DNA of 64,000 nucleotides from Bryobacteraceae bacterium (lineage in GTDB: Bacteria; Acidobacteriota; Terriglobia; Bryobacterales; Bryobacteraceae). Positions 38,602 to 47,605 of the stretch are shown here, one piece after another. A program made the translations under genes and the position numbers. Under the pieces are notes generated by a model that did not search any database, was not told where the DNA came from, and was given only the letters and a program-made list of their open reading frames with translations. The stretch's first letter is position 1. Each line of letters starts with the position of its first letter. The stretch lies in the NCBI GenBank assembly GCA_025056455.1, contig JANWVY010000001.1, positions 567,757 through 631,756 of the forward strand, written 5' to 3'.

Positions 38602-39243
38602 TCAACGCGCGCCTGGGCGAATCCAGGTCGCTCCAGACGGCGTGAGGAAGACGTGGGGTTGTGACGTCGGAACAGAGCCCGGTGGTGGTTCCATGGAATT
38701 GTGGTGTGCGAGGTACATCTCGGGCGTCCAACCGTAACCAAGGCCGTAGCCAGGAGGCGCAAATTCTTCTTCACTTGGCAGAGTTACGGGTCGATTCAGC
38801 CAGGGCCAGCGAATTTGTCGCGCCGGGTCAAACGACGTGCCAGCATACTTTTCTGGATTCGCAGCTACTTGCTCGGCAGTTGGCGCGAGTTCCCGCTCGC
38901 TAGCAGACTCCGCTGGCGCAAGCAGAAAACGAGCACGCTCGTCTGGTCTTGCTCTGGCAGCAGAAGCTGATAAAGAATCGCCGCTTGTTGACCAAAACTT
39001 CGTCGGTTGTTGCATCCTTTGGAGCAGGAGCCCTTCAAACAGGCGCCGGGTTGCTTCAGGGCTTTTGGGGAGCTGGATGGAAGTCTGTCTGCCTGGCGCG
39101 CGATGAGAAAAATTCACGCCAAGTCGAGCGAAACTCACATTTTCTGAAGGGGTCGAGCGTCGCCAGTCTTCAGTTCGCCGCCCCACAAGCGGTGGATGCG
39201 AAGCCGGGGACGGTGGGATCGAAGAGGAAATTCGTTGCGTCAT
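38602..39243 (-). CDS. Hypothetical disordered protein
   Basis: An unrecognised 213-aa protein. ATG 39243 is used rather than TTG 39261. It has no hydrophobic segment. The first 150 residues are rich in Ser, Pro, Arg, Ala and Glu and look disordered. A more ordered-looking end has RQIRWPWLNRPVTLPSEEEF, GYGLGYGWTPEMYLAHHNSM and SQPHVFLTPSGATW. Codon use looks coding and the opposite strand has no credible gene, but there is no family support. It is divergent from the U32 gene, 123 bases away. Confidence 0.5.
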   Translation of the reverse strand: MTQRISSSIPPSPASHPPLVGRRTEDWRRSTPSENVSFARLGVNFSHRAPGRQTSIQLPKSPEATRRLFEGLLLQRMQQPTKFWSTSGDSLSASAARARPDERARFLLAPAESASERELAPTAEQVAANPEKYAGTSFDPARQIRWPWLNRPVTLPSEEEFAPPGYGLGYGWTPEMYLAHHNSMEPPPGSVPTSQPHVFLTPSGATWIRPGAR

Positions 39244-39366
39244 TATTCGCAACGCATGCAACTTAGTCGCCGAACGTAACCCTAGCGTTTGCGCTCGGAG
39301 GGCTCACTGGCGCCGTTTCGGAACCGTCTCCGCAACAAGCTCCGGCTTACTTGTTACTCTGAGAAT

Positions 39367-41886
39367 GTGCGTTCTCGCTCCAAGCCAGAGTTAATGAGTC
39401 CGGCTGGTTACTGGCCCCAACTTCACGCTGCCATCGAAGCTGGCGCCGATTCCGTCTACTTTGGATTAAAGCACTTCACGGCACGGGCCAAGGTCGGTTT
39501 CACTCTGAGCGAACTTCCCGAAGTCTTGCGCACCCTACGCAGCCGCGGCGTCAAAGGATTTGTCACCTTCAACACCCTTGTTTTTGACCATGAAATCGCC
39601 GAAGCGGCACGTGTTTTAGAACAAATCGCGCAAGCAGGCGCCGACGCCATTATCGTTCAGGATTTTGGCGTCATCCGCCTGGCCCGGCAAATCGTACCCC
39701 ATCTAGAGATTCACGCGAGCACCCAAATGACCATCACTTCCGCCGAAGGTGTAAGGTTAGCGCAGAAGGAAGGTGTGCGGCGCGTGGTACTGGCGCGCGA
39801 GCTGTCCCTTGCTGACATCCGCGCCATCCGCCAGCAAACGGACTGCGAGTTAGAAACTTTTGTGCACGGGGCGCTCTGCGTTTCTTATTCCGGGCAGTGT
39901 TTGTCTTCGGAGGCTTGGGGCGGACGGAGCGCCAATCGTGGCCAGTGTGCCCAGGCCTGTCGCCTGCCTTACGAATTACTGGTTGATGGCGCGGTGAAAC
40001 CGCTTGGCGCCGCTCGCTATTTGCTTTCGCCGGGCGATCTCTACGCTCTGCGCCAAGTGCCAGATCTCATCGAAGCTGGCGTTGACGCCTTCAAAATTGA
40101 AGGGCGCTACAAGGACGCTACCTATGTCGCGTTGGTGACGCAAGCCTACCGCAAAGCAATTGACAAGGCGTGGGAGGGAAACGCCTTGGCCCTCTCTGCT
40201 GCCGAGGAGCTTGCCATCGAGCAGGTCTATTCGCGGGGTCTTGGCCCGTTCTTCCTTACTGGGACCAATCATCAAGCCGTTGTCGAAGGGCGCCTGCCGC
40301 GCCACCGTGGTGTGCGCCTGGGAACCGTGGTTCAAGCGGGGGCGCGCAGCGTGCGCATTCGGCCGGAAGCCGCGCACGCAGTTTCGCCGCTCAAACCGGG
40401 AGATGGTGTCGTCTTTGACGCTGCAAACTGGCGTAGCCCCGAGGAGCCAGAAGAGGGTGGTCGAATCTATCAAATCGAGCCGCTCCCTGGGGGCGACCTC
40501 GAATTACGTTTCGCGAGCGGCGCGATCAACCCGGCCCGCATCCGGCCAGGGGACATCCTCTGGCGGTCCCACGATCCAGCTGTCGATCGCGCTGCAAAAA
40601 TTTTTACTCAAGCCCGTACCCCGGTCCGCAAACAGCCGCTCGCGGTCCAGGTCTGGGCCTGCCCAGGCCGGCCACTTGAGCTAACCTGGAGGCTTCAGAA
40701 TCAGCCTTCCATTTCGGTCTCGGTCTGCTCGATAGCGCCGCTGGAACCCGCGCGAGACCGAACCCTGAATTTGAGCTATCTCCGCGAGCATCTAGGCCGG
40801 CTCGGCAACACAAGCTATGAACTCGCTCATCTCGAAGCAGAGATTCAGGGCGACCCTTTCGCCCCTCCGTCGCTGCTCAATGATCTTCGCCGGCAGGCTA
40901 TCGCTCAACTGGTGAAACTCCAAGAAGCCTTGCCGCCTGTAAAGACTCGGTCGTGGTTAGAAGTGCGCGATCAACTGCTGGCTGGGCCACCCCGCCCCCC
41001 AGCTCCATCCAGCACCGAGCCCTCGCTCCACCTCCTGGTGCGCTCGGCCGAACAACTCGACGCAGCCATCCAGCTCAAGCCCGCCAGCATCACGCTCGAT
41101 TATCTCGACCTCTACGGGCTGCGGCCCTCGGTGGAACGTGTGCGTGCAGCCGGACTCGTCCCTCGCGTGGCGAGCCCGCGCATTCTAAAACCGGGCGAAG
41201 AACAACTGGCGCGCTTCTTAGTCAAGCTCGATTGCCCCATTCTAGTTCGCTCGGCGGGCCTTCTTGAAACCCTCCGCCAGTGCGCAACGGTGCCGCTGAT
41301 TGGAGACTTTAGTCTCAATGCTGCCAATGCCATTTCGGCTGGCCTGTTGCTGGAGATGGGCCTCATGCGCCTAACGCCCGCTCATGATCTCAACGCCGAG
41401 CAAGTCGCCACGCTAGCCAGGGCCACCGGCGCCAGTTGGATTGAAGCCGTCGCCTATCACCACTTGCCGGTTTTCCACACTGAGCACTGCGTATTTTGCC
41501 GCTTTCTTTCCACGGGATCTAGTTATCAGGATTGTGGACGTCCTTGCGAGAAGCATCGCCTCGCGCTCCGTGACTCGAGTGGCCGCGCGCATCCCGTCAT
41601 GGCTGACGTCGGTTGCCGTAACACCGTCTTCGGAGCCGAAGCCCAACAAGCAAGCGCGCACCTCACCCTGTGGCTCGAAGCGGGAATTCAGCATTTCCGC
41701 TTGGAATTCGTTCACGAGTCCGCAGATCAAATCACGCGCGTGGCCACCGCTTTTCGAAATGCTCTGGCCGGTCGCCTGTCGGCATCCGAGCTAGCACGCA
41801 CGTTGCAACAAGCCGCTCCCCAGGGAACGACGGAAGGCAGCTTGTTTGTTGCCAAGGACTACTTACTTCTCCCAGTGCTTCAATAA
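39367..41886 (+). CDS. U32-family RNA hydroxylase-type protein
   Basis: An 839-aa protein of peptidase family U32 with an inserted DUF3656-like part (about residues 310-430). GTG 39367 is preferred since it keeps the family opening SKPELMSPAGYWPQLHAAI; an upstream TTG at 39289 is less likely. Cys171, Cys178, Cys194 and Cys198 in CVSYSGQC and RGQCAQAC match the Fe-S-type cysteines of RlhA/TrhP. E. coli RlhA hydroxylates C2501 of 23S rRNA and TrhP hydroxylates tRNA wobble uridine; the DUF3656 insertion favours the RlhA side. The C-terminal third has a second Cys cluster (CVFCRFLS, DCGRPC). It is convergent with the M81 gene, 13 bases away. Confidence 0.8.
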   Translation: MRSRSKPELMSPAGYWPQLHAAIEAGADSVYFGLKHFTARAKVGFTLSELPEVLRTLRSRGVKGFVTFNTLVFDHEIAEAARVLEQIAQAGADAIIVQDFGVIRLARQIVPHLEIHASTQMTITSAEGVRLAQKEGVRRVVLARELSLADIRAIRQQTDCELETFVHGALCVSYSGQCLSSEAWGGRSANRGQCAQACRLPYELLVDGAVKPLGAARYLLSPGDLYALRQVPDLIEAGVDAFKIEGRYKDATYVALVTQAYRKAIDKAWEGNALALSAAEELAIEQVYSRGLGPFFLTGTNHQAVVEGRLPRHRGVRLGTVVQAGARSVRIRPEAAHAVSPLKPGDGVVFDAANWRSPEEPEEGGRIYQIEPLPGGDLELRFASGAINPARIRPGDILWRSHDPAVDRAAKIFTQARTPVRKQPLAVQVWACPGRPLELTWRLQNQPSISVSVCSIAPLEPARDRTLNLSYLREHLGRLGNTSYELAHLEAEIQGDPFAPPSLLNDLRRQAIAQLVKLQEALPPVKTRSWLEVRDQLLAGPPRPPAPSSTEPSLHLLVRSAEQLDAAIQLKPASITLDYLDLYGLRPSVERVRAAGLVPRVASPRILKPGEEQLARFLVKLDCPILVRSAGLLETLRQCATVPLIGDFSLNAANAISAGLLLEMGLMRLTPAHDLNAEQVATLARATGASWIEAVAYHHLPVFHTEHCVFCRFLSTGSSYQDCGRPCEKHRLALRDSSGRAHPVMADVGCRNTVFGAEAQQASAHLTLWLEAGIQHFRLEFVHESADQITRVATAFRNALAGRLSASELARTLQQAAPQGTTEGSLFVAKDYLLLPVLQ

Positions 41887-41899
41887 CGCCAAGCTGGGT

Positions 41900-43369
41900 T
41901 CAAGGAGCATATTCAGCCTCGGGCTCCATGGGAAACATCGGAACACGGCGATGGCGGTAAGAAAAAGACGCCGGATTGTTGCACGTTTCGCCAGGCGTAT
42001 CCACAAGGATGATCTCTCCCGCAACGGGTTCATAGGCAGCGCGCGGGGCCACCACGCCCTTCACAATCAGAATGTCTTTGTGCTCTGGCCGCACGCCCAA
42101 ACTCAAAATCTGCTCCAGACTCATCGGCGCCATGCGGCGGCTAGTGAAAACAACCGTATGCTGGCTGTCAGTTTCCAAGACTGCCGTCACGCCCTGATCA
42201 TTGTATGTCCAGCCTCCATGACGTACTTGAGTTTCGGTGAACAGACCATCGGACAGCGTCCGCACTCTTCCTTCGAGCAAGAGCCCGTTCAGCGGAATCT
42301 GAGTCCGCTGGCGGACTCCGGCTTCAAGACACCGTCTGACAGCCTCTGGCGCGTACAGGATAATCAAAGCGTTACGCGCGCCTTGCCGGAGACATTCCTC
42401 GAGAAGTAGGGTCGAGTTCGCCGCGCTGCCTCCGCCTACGTTGTCTCCCACATCCATCAAGACGACAGGCTTCCGGGAAGAAGCCTTGGCTTGGGCCACC
42501 GCCTCGGCGGGACTGGGAAGAGACGTCAAAAATTCCATTCGCCGAGCCCAAGCCCGCCTGGCCATCCACTGCGCAGCGTGCTTGGCTGCTTGGAGATCGC
42601 CGTCGGCGACAGTGAGAAAACTAGTTCCCATCTCCGCCACGTCCGCGTAATAAAACCCGAGACAAACGCTTGCGCTCAACACCTTCGGCCAGGAGAGCAC
42701 GGCCTGCAAATCCTCGTAAAGGCTGCGGGCGGGATTTTGCAGGGTGTGCTGCGCAGCAATTGGAATGACCCAAGGCGGGCTTTCCATCCACATCACGGGC
42801 CGCACGCCTTCCCGCAGAATGCGGGCCATCAATTGCGCCGCTTCGAAACCTCGCTCCCGCTGGTCGAGATGAGGGTTGGTGCGATAGGCGGTGATGGCGG
42901 TAGCCTGCTGCAACATCTGCGCGGAGATGTTGGCATGCAGGTCTACCGTGACCACAATCGGCAACTGTGGACCGGTTGTATCACGAATGCGCCGGAGCAG
43001 CTCTCCGTCCGCATCGGGAAACGCTTCGCTCACCGTGGCCCCGTGAAGCGCCACCAGCAGACCGTCAAGCTGCCCCAGGCCGCGAACCGACGCTAGCAAA
43101 GCGGCCGCGAGTCGCTCGAAATCGGCAGCGCAAATCGGACCCGAGGGAACAGCAAAGCTTGCAAAGCCGGGCCTTGCGTCCATCCCCAGCACCTGGCAGC
43201 CATCGAGCATTCCTCCCAGCTCGTGCGGCTTGCCGCTCCAGCGCTCGCGCATGGCTTCGCCCTCGGTCATCGATGTGGTCGCGAAATCTTCCCACCTCGT
43301 CTGTACGGGCGAAAACGTATTCGACTCATGAAGAAAACCAACAACCCCGACCCGCTCCCGAGCACCCAT
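41900..43369 (-). CDS. M81-family metallopeptidase (MlrC-like)
   Basis: A 489-aa protein of the DUF1485/M81 family, whose best known member MlrC acts late in microcystin breakdown. Visible family blocks: GFLHESNTFSP at the N terminus with a metal-type His and Glu, DGLLVALHGATVSE, VVTVDLHANIS with Asp and His, and MDVGDNVGGGSAAN in the C-terminal domain. In soil bacteria these proteins act on unknown peptides or amides; no substrate is implied here. No signal peptide is seen. The Gfo/Idh/MocA gene lies 66 bases upstream on the same strand. Confidence 0.85.
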   Translation of the reverse strand: MGARERVGVVGFLHESNTFSPVQTRWEDFATTSMTEGEAMRERWSGKPHELGGMLDGCQVLGMDARPGFASFAVPSGPICAADFERLAAALLASVRGLGQLDGLLVALHGATVSEAFPDADGELLRRIRDTTGPQLPIVVTVDLHANISAQMLQQATAITAYRTNPHLDQRERGFEAAQLMARILREGVRPVMWMESPPWVIPIAAQHTLQNPARSLYEDLQAVLSWPKVLSASVCLGFYYADVAEMGTSFLTVADGDLQAAKHAAQWMARRAWARRMEFLTSLPSPAEAVAQAKASSRKPVVLMDVGDNVGGGSAANSTLLLEECLRQGARNALIILYAPEAVRRCLEAGVRQRTQIPLNGLLLEGRVRTLSDGLFTETQVRHGGWTYNDQGVTAVLETDSQHTVVFTSRRMAPMSLEQILSLGVRPEHKDILIVKGVVAPRAAYEPVAGEIILVDTPGETCNNPASFSYRHRRVPMFPMEPEAEYAP

Positions 43370-43435
43370 AGCCTTTGCCTTAACCGAAACACGCTCACCG
43401 ACAACCAGCTTTCCTGGGGCGTAAATTTGTTCCCG

Positions 43436-44476
43436 CTAATATTCCACGCGCACCCATCGTTTGGTTCGCACCGAGCGGTAGCCTGCGTCGAGAATGGTGT
43501 TGACAATATAACCGTCCTCGTAGGTTTCCCGCGGCGGGATGCCCTCGCGAACACATTCGACAAAGTGGCGCATCTCTGCCTGATAGCCATACGCAAAGGC
43601 TTCTTCGGGCAGGGGCCGCGTCCAGCCAACGTCCAACTCCGCCTTCTCGACAACATAGCCGGCAGGTTTCATGGAGAAGGAAGTGATCGGAGTGCTACGC
43701 GTCACATCTGTGAAAATCGAACCTTCCGAGCCGTGGATTTCGTTGCGTAAATCTAGTCCGCCTTTGGTAGTCCAGGAGAGTTCACAATGGGCGATACCGC
43801 CCGAGCTAAATTTCAACACCAGCAGCGCGTTGTCTTCTCCTTTCGTCTTATCTCGGTGCACCAGCGTATCCGCCCAAGCCATCACTTCCACTACGCGGTC
43901 CTCTTTGCCGAAAAAGTAACGGGCGGCTTCAATACAGTGGCAGGCCAGGTCATTCATGGCGCCCCCGCCCGTTTTCTCGATGTCCCAGAAGTGAGGGCTG
44001 TGCGGTCCGGAGTGCGATTCCCGGGAGCGCACCCACAAGACCTTCCCGATGCCGCCCCGTTCAATCAGCTCGCGAGCCTTCACCACACAGGGCGAAAAAA
44101 CTTCGGTTTCGGCATAGCCATGCAAGCAGCCACTCTTTCGTGCTGCGTCCCACATTTTTTTCGCTTCCCGGCGGTTTCGCGCAAGCGGCTTCGTGCAGAC
44201 TTGGTGGCGTTTCCGGCGAGCCAGCTCGAGGGAGACCGCAAGATGGGCCTCGTTGGGAAGAGCGATGATGAACAGATCGATGTCATCTCGGCAGAAGACA
44301 TCATGGAGAGAAGTCGAAGCTTGCGGAATTTTCCACCGGCGAGCAAACTGCTGGGCATGCTTCTCGCTCCGCGAATAGTTCACCACCACCTGCTGCCCGT
44401 TCACATTGGCCAGTCCTTGCATGTAAAAGTCAGCGACAAACCCCGAACCCAACATGGCGATCCGCACTTGCTTCAT
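43436..44476 (-). CDS. Gfo/Idh/MocA-family oxidoreductase
   Basis: A 346-aa NAD(P)-dependent oxidoreductase. The Rossmann motif is IAMLGSGFVADFYMQGL at residues 6-22; VCTKPLARNRREAKKM holds the conserved Lys of the EKP-type motif (here TKP), and MNDLACHCIEAARYFFG gives the His region of the C-terminal beta-sheet domain. Members oxidise or reduce sugars, inositols and related compounds. It has no signal peptide, unlike many acidobacterial homologues. The neighbours do not point to a defined pathway. Confidence 0.88.
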   Translation of the reverse strand: MKQVRIAMLGSGFVADFYMQGLANVNGQQVVVNYSRSEKHAQQFARRWKIPQASTSLHDVFCRDDIDLFIIALPNEAHLAVSLELARRKRHQVCTKPLARNRREAKKMWDAARKSGCLHGYAETEVFSPCVVKARELIERGGIGKVLWVRSRESHSGPHSPHFWDIEKTGGGAMNDLACHCIEAARYFFGKEDRVVEVMAWADTLVHRDKTKGEDNALLVLKFSSGGIAHCELSWTTKGGLDLRNEIHGSEGSIFTDVTRSTPITSFSMKPAGYVVEKAELDVGWTRPLPEEAFAYGYQAEMRHFVECVREGIPPRETYEDGYIVNTILDAGYRSVRTKRWVRVEY

Positions 44477-44538
44477 GGCTTCTTCCTCAGAACTCTGTCG
44501 TGTGCACGGCCCGCCTACAGCGACGGCGCGGGACTTCG

Positions 44539-45516
44539 TTAGCGCGCAATCCGGAGAGCCGGCAGCGCGGCTCGCAATTTAGCGACTCCCGCCTCGGTGA
44601 TCCCCGTCGCTTCAATATCTAGCCACTTCAGGCCTTTCATTTGCGTCAAGAAGGCGACTGCATCGTCGTTGAGCCTCGCACACCGGTAGAGCGTGAGTTT
44701 CTCCAGCTTGGTGAGACCGACAAGTGGCTGCAATCCCGCTGCCGTCAGATTCGTTTGCCCGAAATCCGCCTCCGTCAATTCGCTCAGACCGCCCAACTTC
44801 TCCATCCCGGCGTCGGTAATTTTCGCGCCGCGCAAGTTCAGCCGCCGTAGGTTCTTTAGCTGGCCAATGGTCTCCAGACCTCGGTCCGTGATTATCGCAG
44901 CCCACAAACCAGAGTCTGTCCGCTGCACGCCACTCAAATCAAGCGCTGTCAGCGCGGGTGCAAGGCGTAGGACGTTAACGCCAACATCAGTAAGCTTGTT
45001 GCCCCCTACGGCGATCTCCTTCAAGTTGGGGATTGCTGTTAGCGGCTCGAAACCGTTATCGGTGAACAGCGAATATCCGACATCGAGGGATTCTAACGAC
45101 GGGTGGCCCGCCAGTTGCGCCAAGCCAAGATCCGTTACCTTGGTTCCTCTGAGGTTGACGCGCTTCAGCCGCTTCCAGTTCTTCATCACCACCAGCGCAC
45201 CATCACCAATCTGCTCGGCGAAATATAGATTTACTTCCTCCATGGCAGGCATATTCTTGAGCTGCTGAAAGCCCACATCCGTGACGCGCGTATGAGAAAG
45301 GTCCAGCCGGCGCAACGAACCAATCCTGGCCACAGGCTGAAGGTCGGAATCCTCGATCCAGGAACTCCGAAAACTGAGGGCGACCACTTCGCCGCGCGGA
45401 CCTCTTTCCAAGGTGCCGCCTAGCCGGATGATCCAGTCTTCGCCTACTGCTTCCAGCGCCAGAGCGCCCATGGTTCCCACCGCTAGGGAGCCGGCAACCG
45501 CAACGATCCATCGCAT
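44539..45516 (-). CDS. Exported leucine-rich-repeat protein, small
   Basis: A 325-aa protein with an N-terminal hydrophobic segment (MRWIVAVAGSLAVGTMGALALE) and about nine repeats of roughly 24 residues (SLRRLDLSHTRVTDVGFQQL, NLRRLNLRGAKITDAGMEKL), the planctomycete/acidobacterial LRR type. Such repeats make a curved binding surface; no enzyme domain is present. Its ATG shares one base with the stop of the larger LRR gene (TAATG), so the pair is translationally coupled and probably works together. Partner unknown. Confidence 0.8.
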   Translation of the reverse strand: MRWIVAVAGSLAVGTMGALALEAVGEDWIIRLGGTLERGPRGEVVALSFRSSWIEDSDLQPVARIGSLRRLDLSHTRVTDVGFQQLKNMPAMEEVNLYFAEQIGDGALVVMKNWKRLKRVNLRGTKVTDLGLAQLAGHPSLESLDVGYSLFTDNGFEPLTAIPNLKEIAVGGNKLTDVGVNVLRLAPALTALDLSGVQRTDSGLWAAIITDRGLETIGQLKNLRRLNLRGAKITDAGMEKLGGLSELTEADFGQTNLTAAGLQPLVGLTKLEKLTLYRCARLNDDAVAFLTQMKGLKWLDIEATGITEAGVAKLRAALPALRIAR

Positions 45517-47504
45517 TAGCTTTTCCTCCGGTTCGGAAGCGCCGACTCGCGCTCGTAGATGATTTGCAGGTTGGGCTTAGCTTGCCGGAGCCGTTGAAAC
45601 CCCTCGTCGGAAACCAACGTGTGATACAAGTTCACATACTTGAGATGGGGCAGGGCGGAAAGGCTCCAAGCGCCTTGATCGGTAATATTCGCCGTGTCCA
45701 AACGCAGCTCTTCAAGTTGTGTTAGAGCCTTGACTAAAACCTCCAGGCCTTTGTCGGAAATCGACGTGTAGTCAAGATTCAATCGCCGCAAGTTGTGCAA
45801 GCCCGCCACCACCTCCACCGAAGCATCGGAAAAGCGTGTACGAACCACTTCCAGCCTTCGCAAATTACGCAAGCTCGCCAAATGCCGGAAGCCCTTGTCT
45901 GTGAAGCGCCCGTAGCTCAAATTAAGCTCTTCAAGCTGGGTGAGCGCACCTAGATGCGCCATACCCGCGTCCGTCACGTCTGTCGCCGTTAGATCGAGCG
46001 TCTTCAAATCAGGCAACGCCTTCAATTGCGCCAGCGCCGCGTCACTCACGGACCCGTAGCTCGCGCGGAGCGAACGCAGAGCCCGCTGCTTGCAAACTTG
46101 CTGGAAGCCACGGTCATCGAGCAACGTACCAGAAATCTCTAAATCCTCGAGGTGAGTGAAAACAGGGAGTCCCGTGGCGGTAACTTGCGTGTTGTTCACG
46201 ATGAGCCGGCGCAAGCCTTGAAGGGGAGCCAGCACGGCCAGGCCTTTGTCGCTGACAAGCGTGTGGCTGAGATTGAGCTGCTCCAGGGAGTGAAGCTGGG
46301 CGATTTGCTCCATCCCCAGATCCCCCGCCTCGGTGGCCTCCAAACTCAACTTCTTTACACTAGGAAGCGCCGTCAAATAGCGAAGCTGGCGATCGGTAAC
46401 CGGCGTGCGCGACAGGTCGATCTCGCGCAAAGTGCCCTCCGCAAACTCTGCACGACCACCGAGCTTGCGTACCCAATCAGCCACGGCCTGCGGCGTGAGC
46501 GCCACAGGCTTGCTGTCACGCAGGGCAGCCGCTGCCAGCTGCGGCGCAGTATCCTGAAAATGGATCCGGCACTGTGGATTGGCTTTGCGGAAGGCCTCCA
46601 CCCCCCCGCGAGAAACGCGCGTGTAACGTAAATCGAGCTCGCGCAGGTTTTTGAGCGATGCAAGCCGCGCTAGACCTGTATTTGACACCTGAGACCGATA
46701 GAGAATGAGTTCTTCGAGCGCAGGCAAATTCGCCAGCACCTCAACCCCTTCGTCCGTGATCAGTGAGCCGAGCAAATTCAGACGGCGCAATTTCTTGGCT
46801 TGAGCCAGATGGCGAAGACCCGAGTCCGTGAGCTTTGCTCCGTAAAGGTCGAGTTCTTCGAGTTGTCGTAGCGCGGCCAAGTACGGGGCGCCGCGATCGG
46901 TGACCAGCGTATCCCGTAACAAAAGCGTTTTTAGCTTGGTGAGACCAGCAAGATACGGCATGCCCTCGTCGCTAAACGTAGAGTAGTTGAGATCGAGCTT
47001 CTCTAAATTTACAAACGCCGCGAGGCTTGAGCCTTGCAGGCGGCTTTGAGACGCCCGCAATTCCTTGAGCGTGGTGATGTTCTTTAGGTGCGCCAGGCCT
47101 TTGTCCTGAACATTGATGTTGGTGAGAAAATGCAGGCTAAAGTGAAGTTTTTCGAGTTTGGTCAACCCCGCCAGCGCCTGAAATTCATCGTTCGCGTCGA
47201 GGCGGCTGCCGGCGCCTGGGTTAAAAATTGGACCTGGTAAAAGCAGCTCCCGCAGCTCCGTGGCCGGGGAGAGTTTCCGAAATTCGGAAGGCTCGATGAT
47301 CGCGCCAACTAGATCCACAGCCTCGAGGCGGAAAGGCGTTGCAGGCAACTCGTCAATCCGGGTAAGAATCTTGGTCTGGCCTACAAGCCGCACCCGGCCG
47401 TTCGCGCGAAGTACCCATTGGGCAACCTCGCGGTCATCAGCACCCCAAGCCAGCACAGCAGTGAGAGGAAGAAGGAGAAGAAGGGTTTGAATGTGCCTGG
47501 TCAT
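45516..47504 (-). CDS. Exported leucine-rich-repeat protein, large
   Basis: A 662-aa protein with signal peptide (LLLLLPLTAVLAWG) and two runs of LRRs of about 24 residues, separated near residues 315-345 by a non-repeat stretch (CRIHFQDTAPQLAAAALRDSKP, followed by VADWVRKLGGRAEF) that resembles the N-terminal cap again. This suggests that two LRR units were joined. Repeats read like LEELDLYGAKLTDSGLRHLA. The AWGADDREVAQWVLRANGRV start recurs in similar form inside and in the small LRR protein (VGEDWIIRLGGTLE). It probably serves as an extracytoplasmic binding protein; no target can be named. Confidence 0.8.
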   Translation of the reverse strand: MTRHIQTLLLLLPLTAVLAWGADDREVAQWVLRANGRVRLVGQTKILTRIDELPATPFRLEAVDLVGAIIEPSEFRKLSPATELRELLLPGPIFNPGAGSRLDANDEFQALAGLTKLEKLHFSLHFLTNINVQDKGLAHLKNITTLKELRASQSRLQGSSLAAFVNLEKLDLNYSTFSDEGMPYLAGLTKLKTLLLRDTLVTDRGAPYLAALRQLEELDLYGAKLTDSGLRHLAQAKKLRRLNLLGSLITDEGVEVLANLPALEELILYRSQVSNTGLARLASLKNLRELDLRYTRVSRGGVEAFRKANPQCRIHFQDTAPQLAAAALRDSKPVALTPQAVADWVRKLGGRAEFAEGTLREIDLSRTPVTDRQLRYLTALPSVKKLSLEATEAGDLGMEQIAQLHSLEQLNLSHTLVSDKGLAVLAPLQGLRRLIVNNTQVTATGLPVFTHLEDLEISGTLLDDRGFQQVCKQRALRSLRASYGSVSDAALAQLKALPDLKTLDLTATDVTDAGMAHLGALTQLEELNLSYGRFTDKGFRHLASLRNLRRLEVVRTRFSDASVEVVAGLHNLRRLNLDYTSISDKGLEVLVKALTQLEELRLDTANITDQGAWSLSALPHLKYVNLYHTLVSDEGFQRLRQAKPNLQIIYERESALPNRRKS

Positions 47505-47555
47505 GGCAACTCAAATCCTATCGCATAGGGGATCGCGCTACGCTAGCCCGAAGCA

Positions 47556-47573
47556 GGCCCAGCGCGCTGGGCC
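47556..47573. repeat. 18-bp perfect GC palindrome
   Basis: GGCCCAGCGCGCTGGGCC at 47556-47573 is a perfect palindrome between the large LRR gene and the end of the 47606 gene, followed at once by another GC-rich self-complementary run. It has no T-tract on either strand, so a Rho-independent terminator is not supported. It may be a transcript-end hairpin or a dispersed repeat. Confidence 0.5.
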
Positions 47574-47605
47574 CGGGGCCCGGACCAAGAGTTGGCCTCC
47601 GCGAT

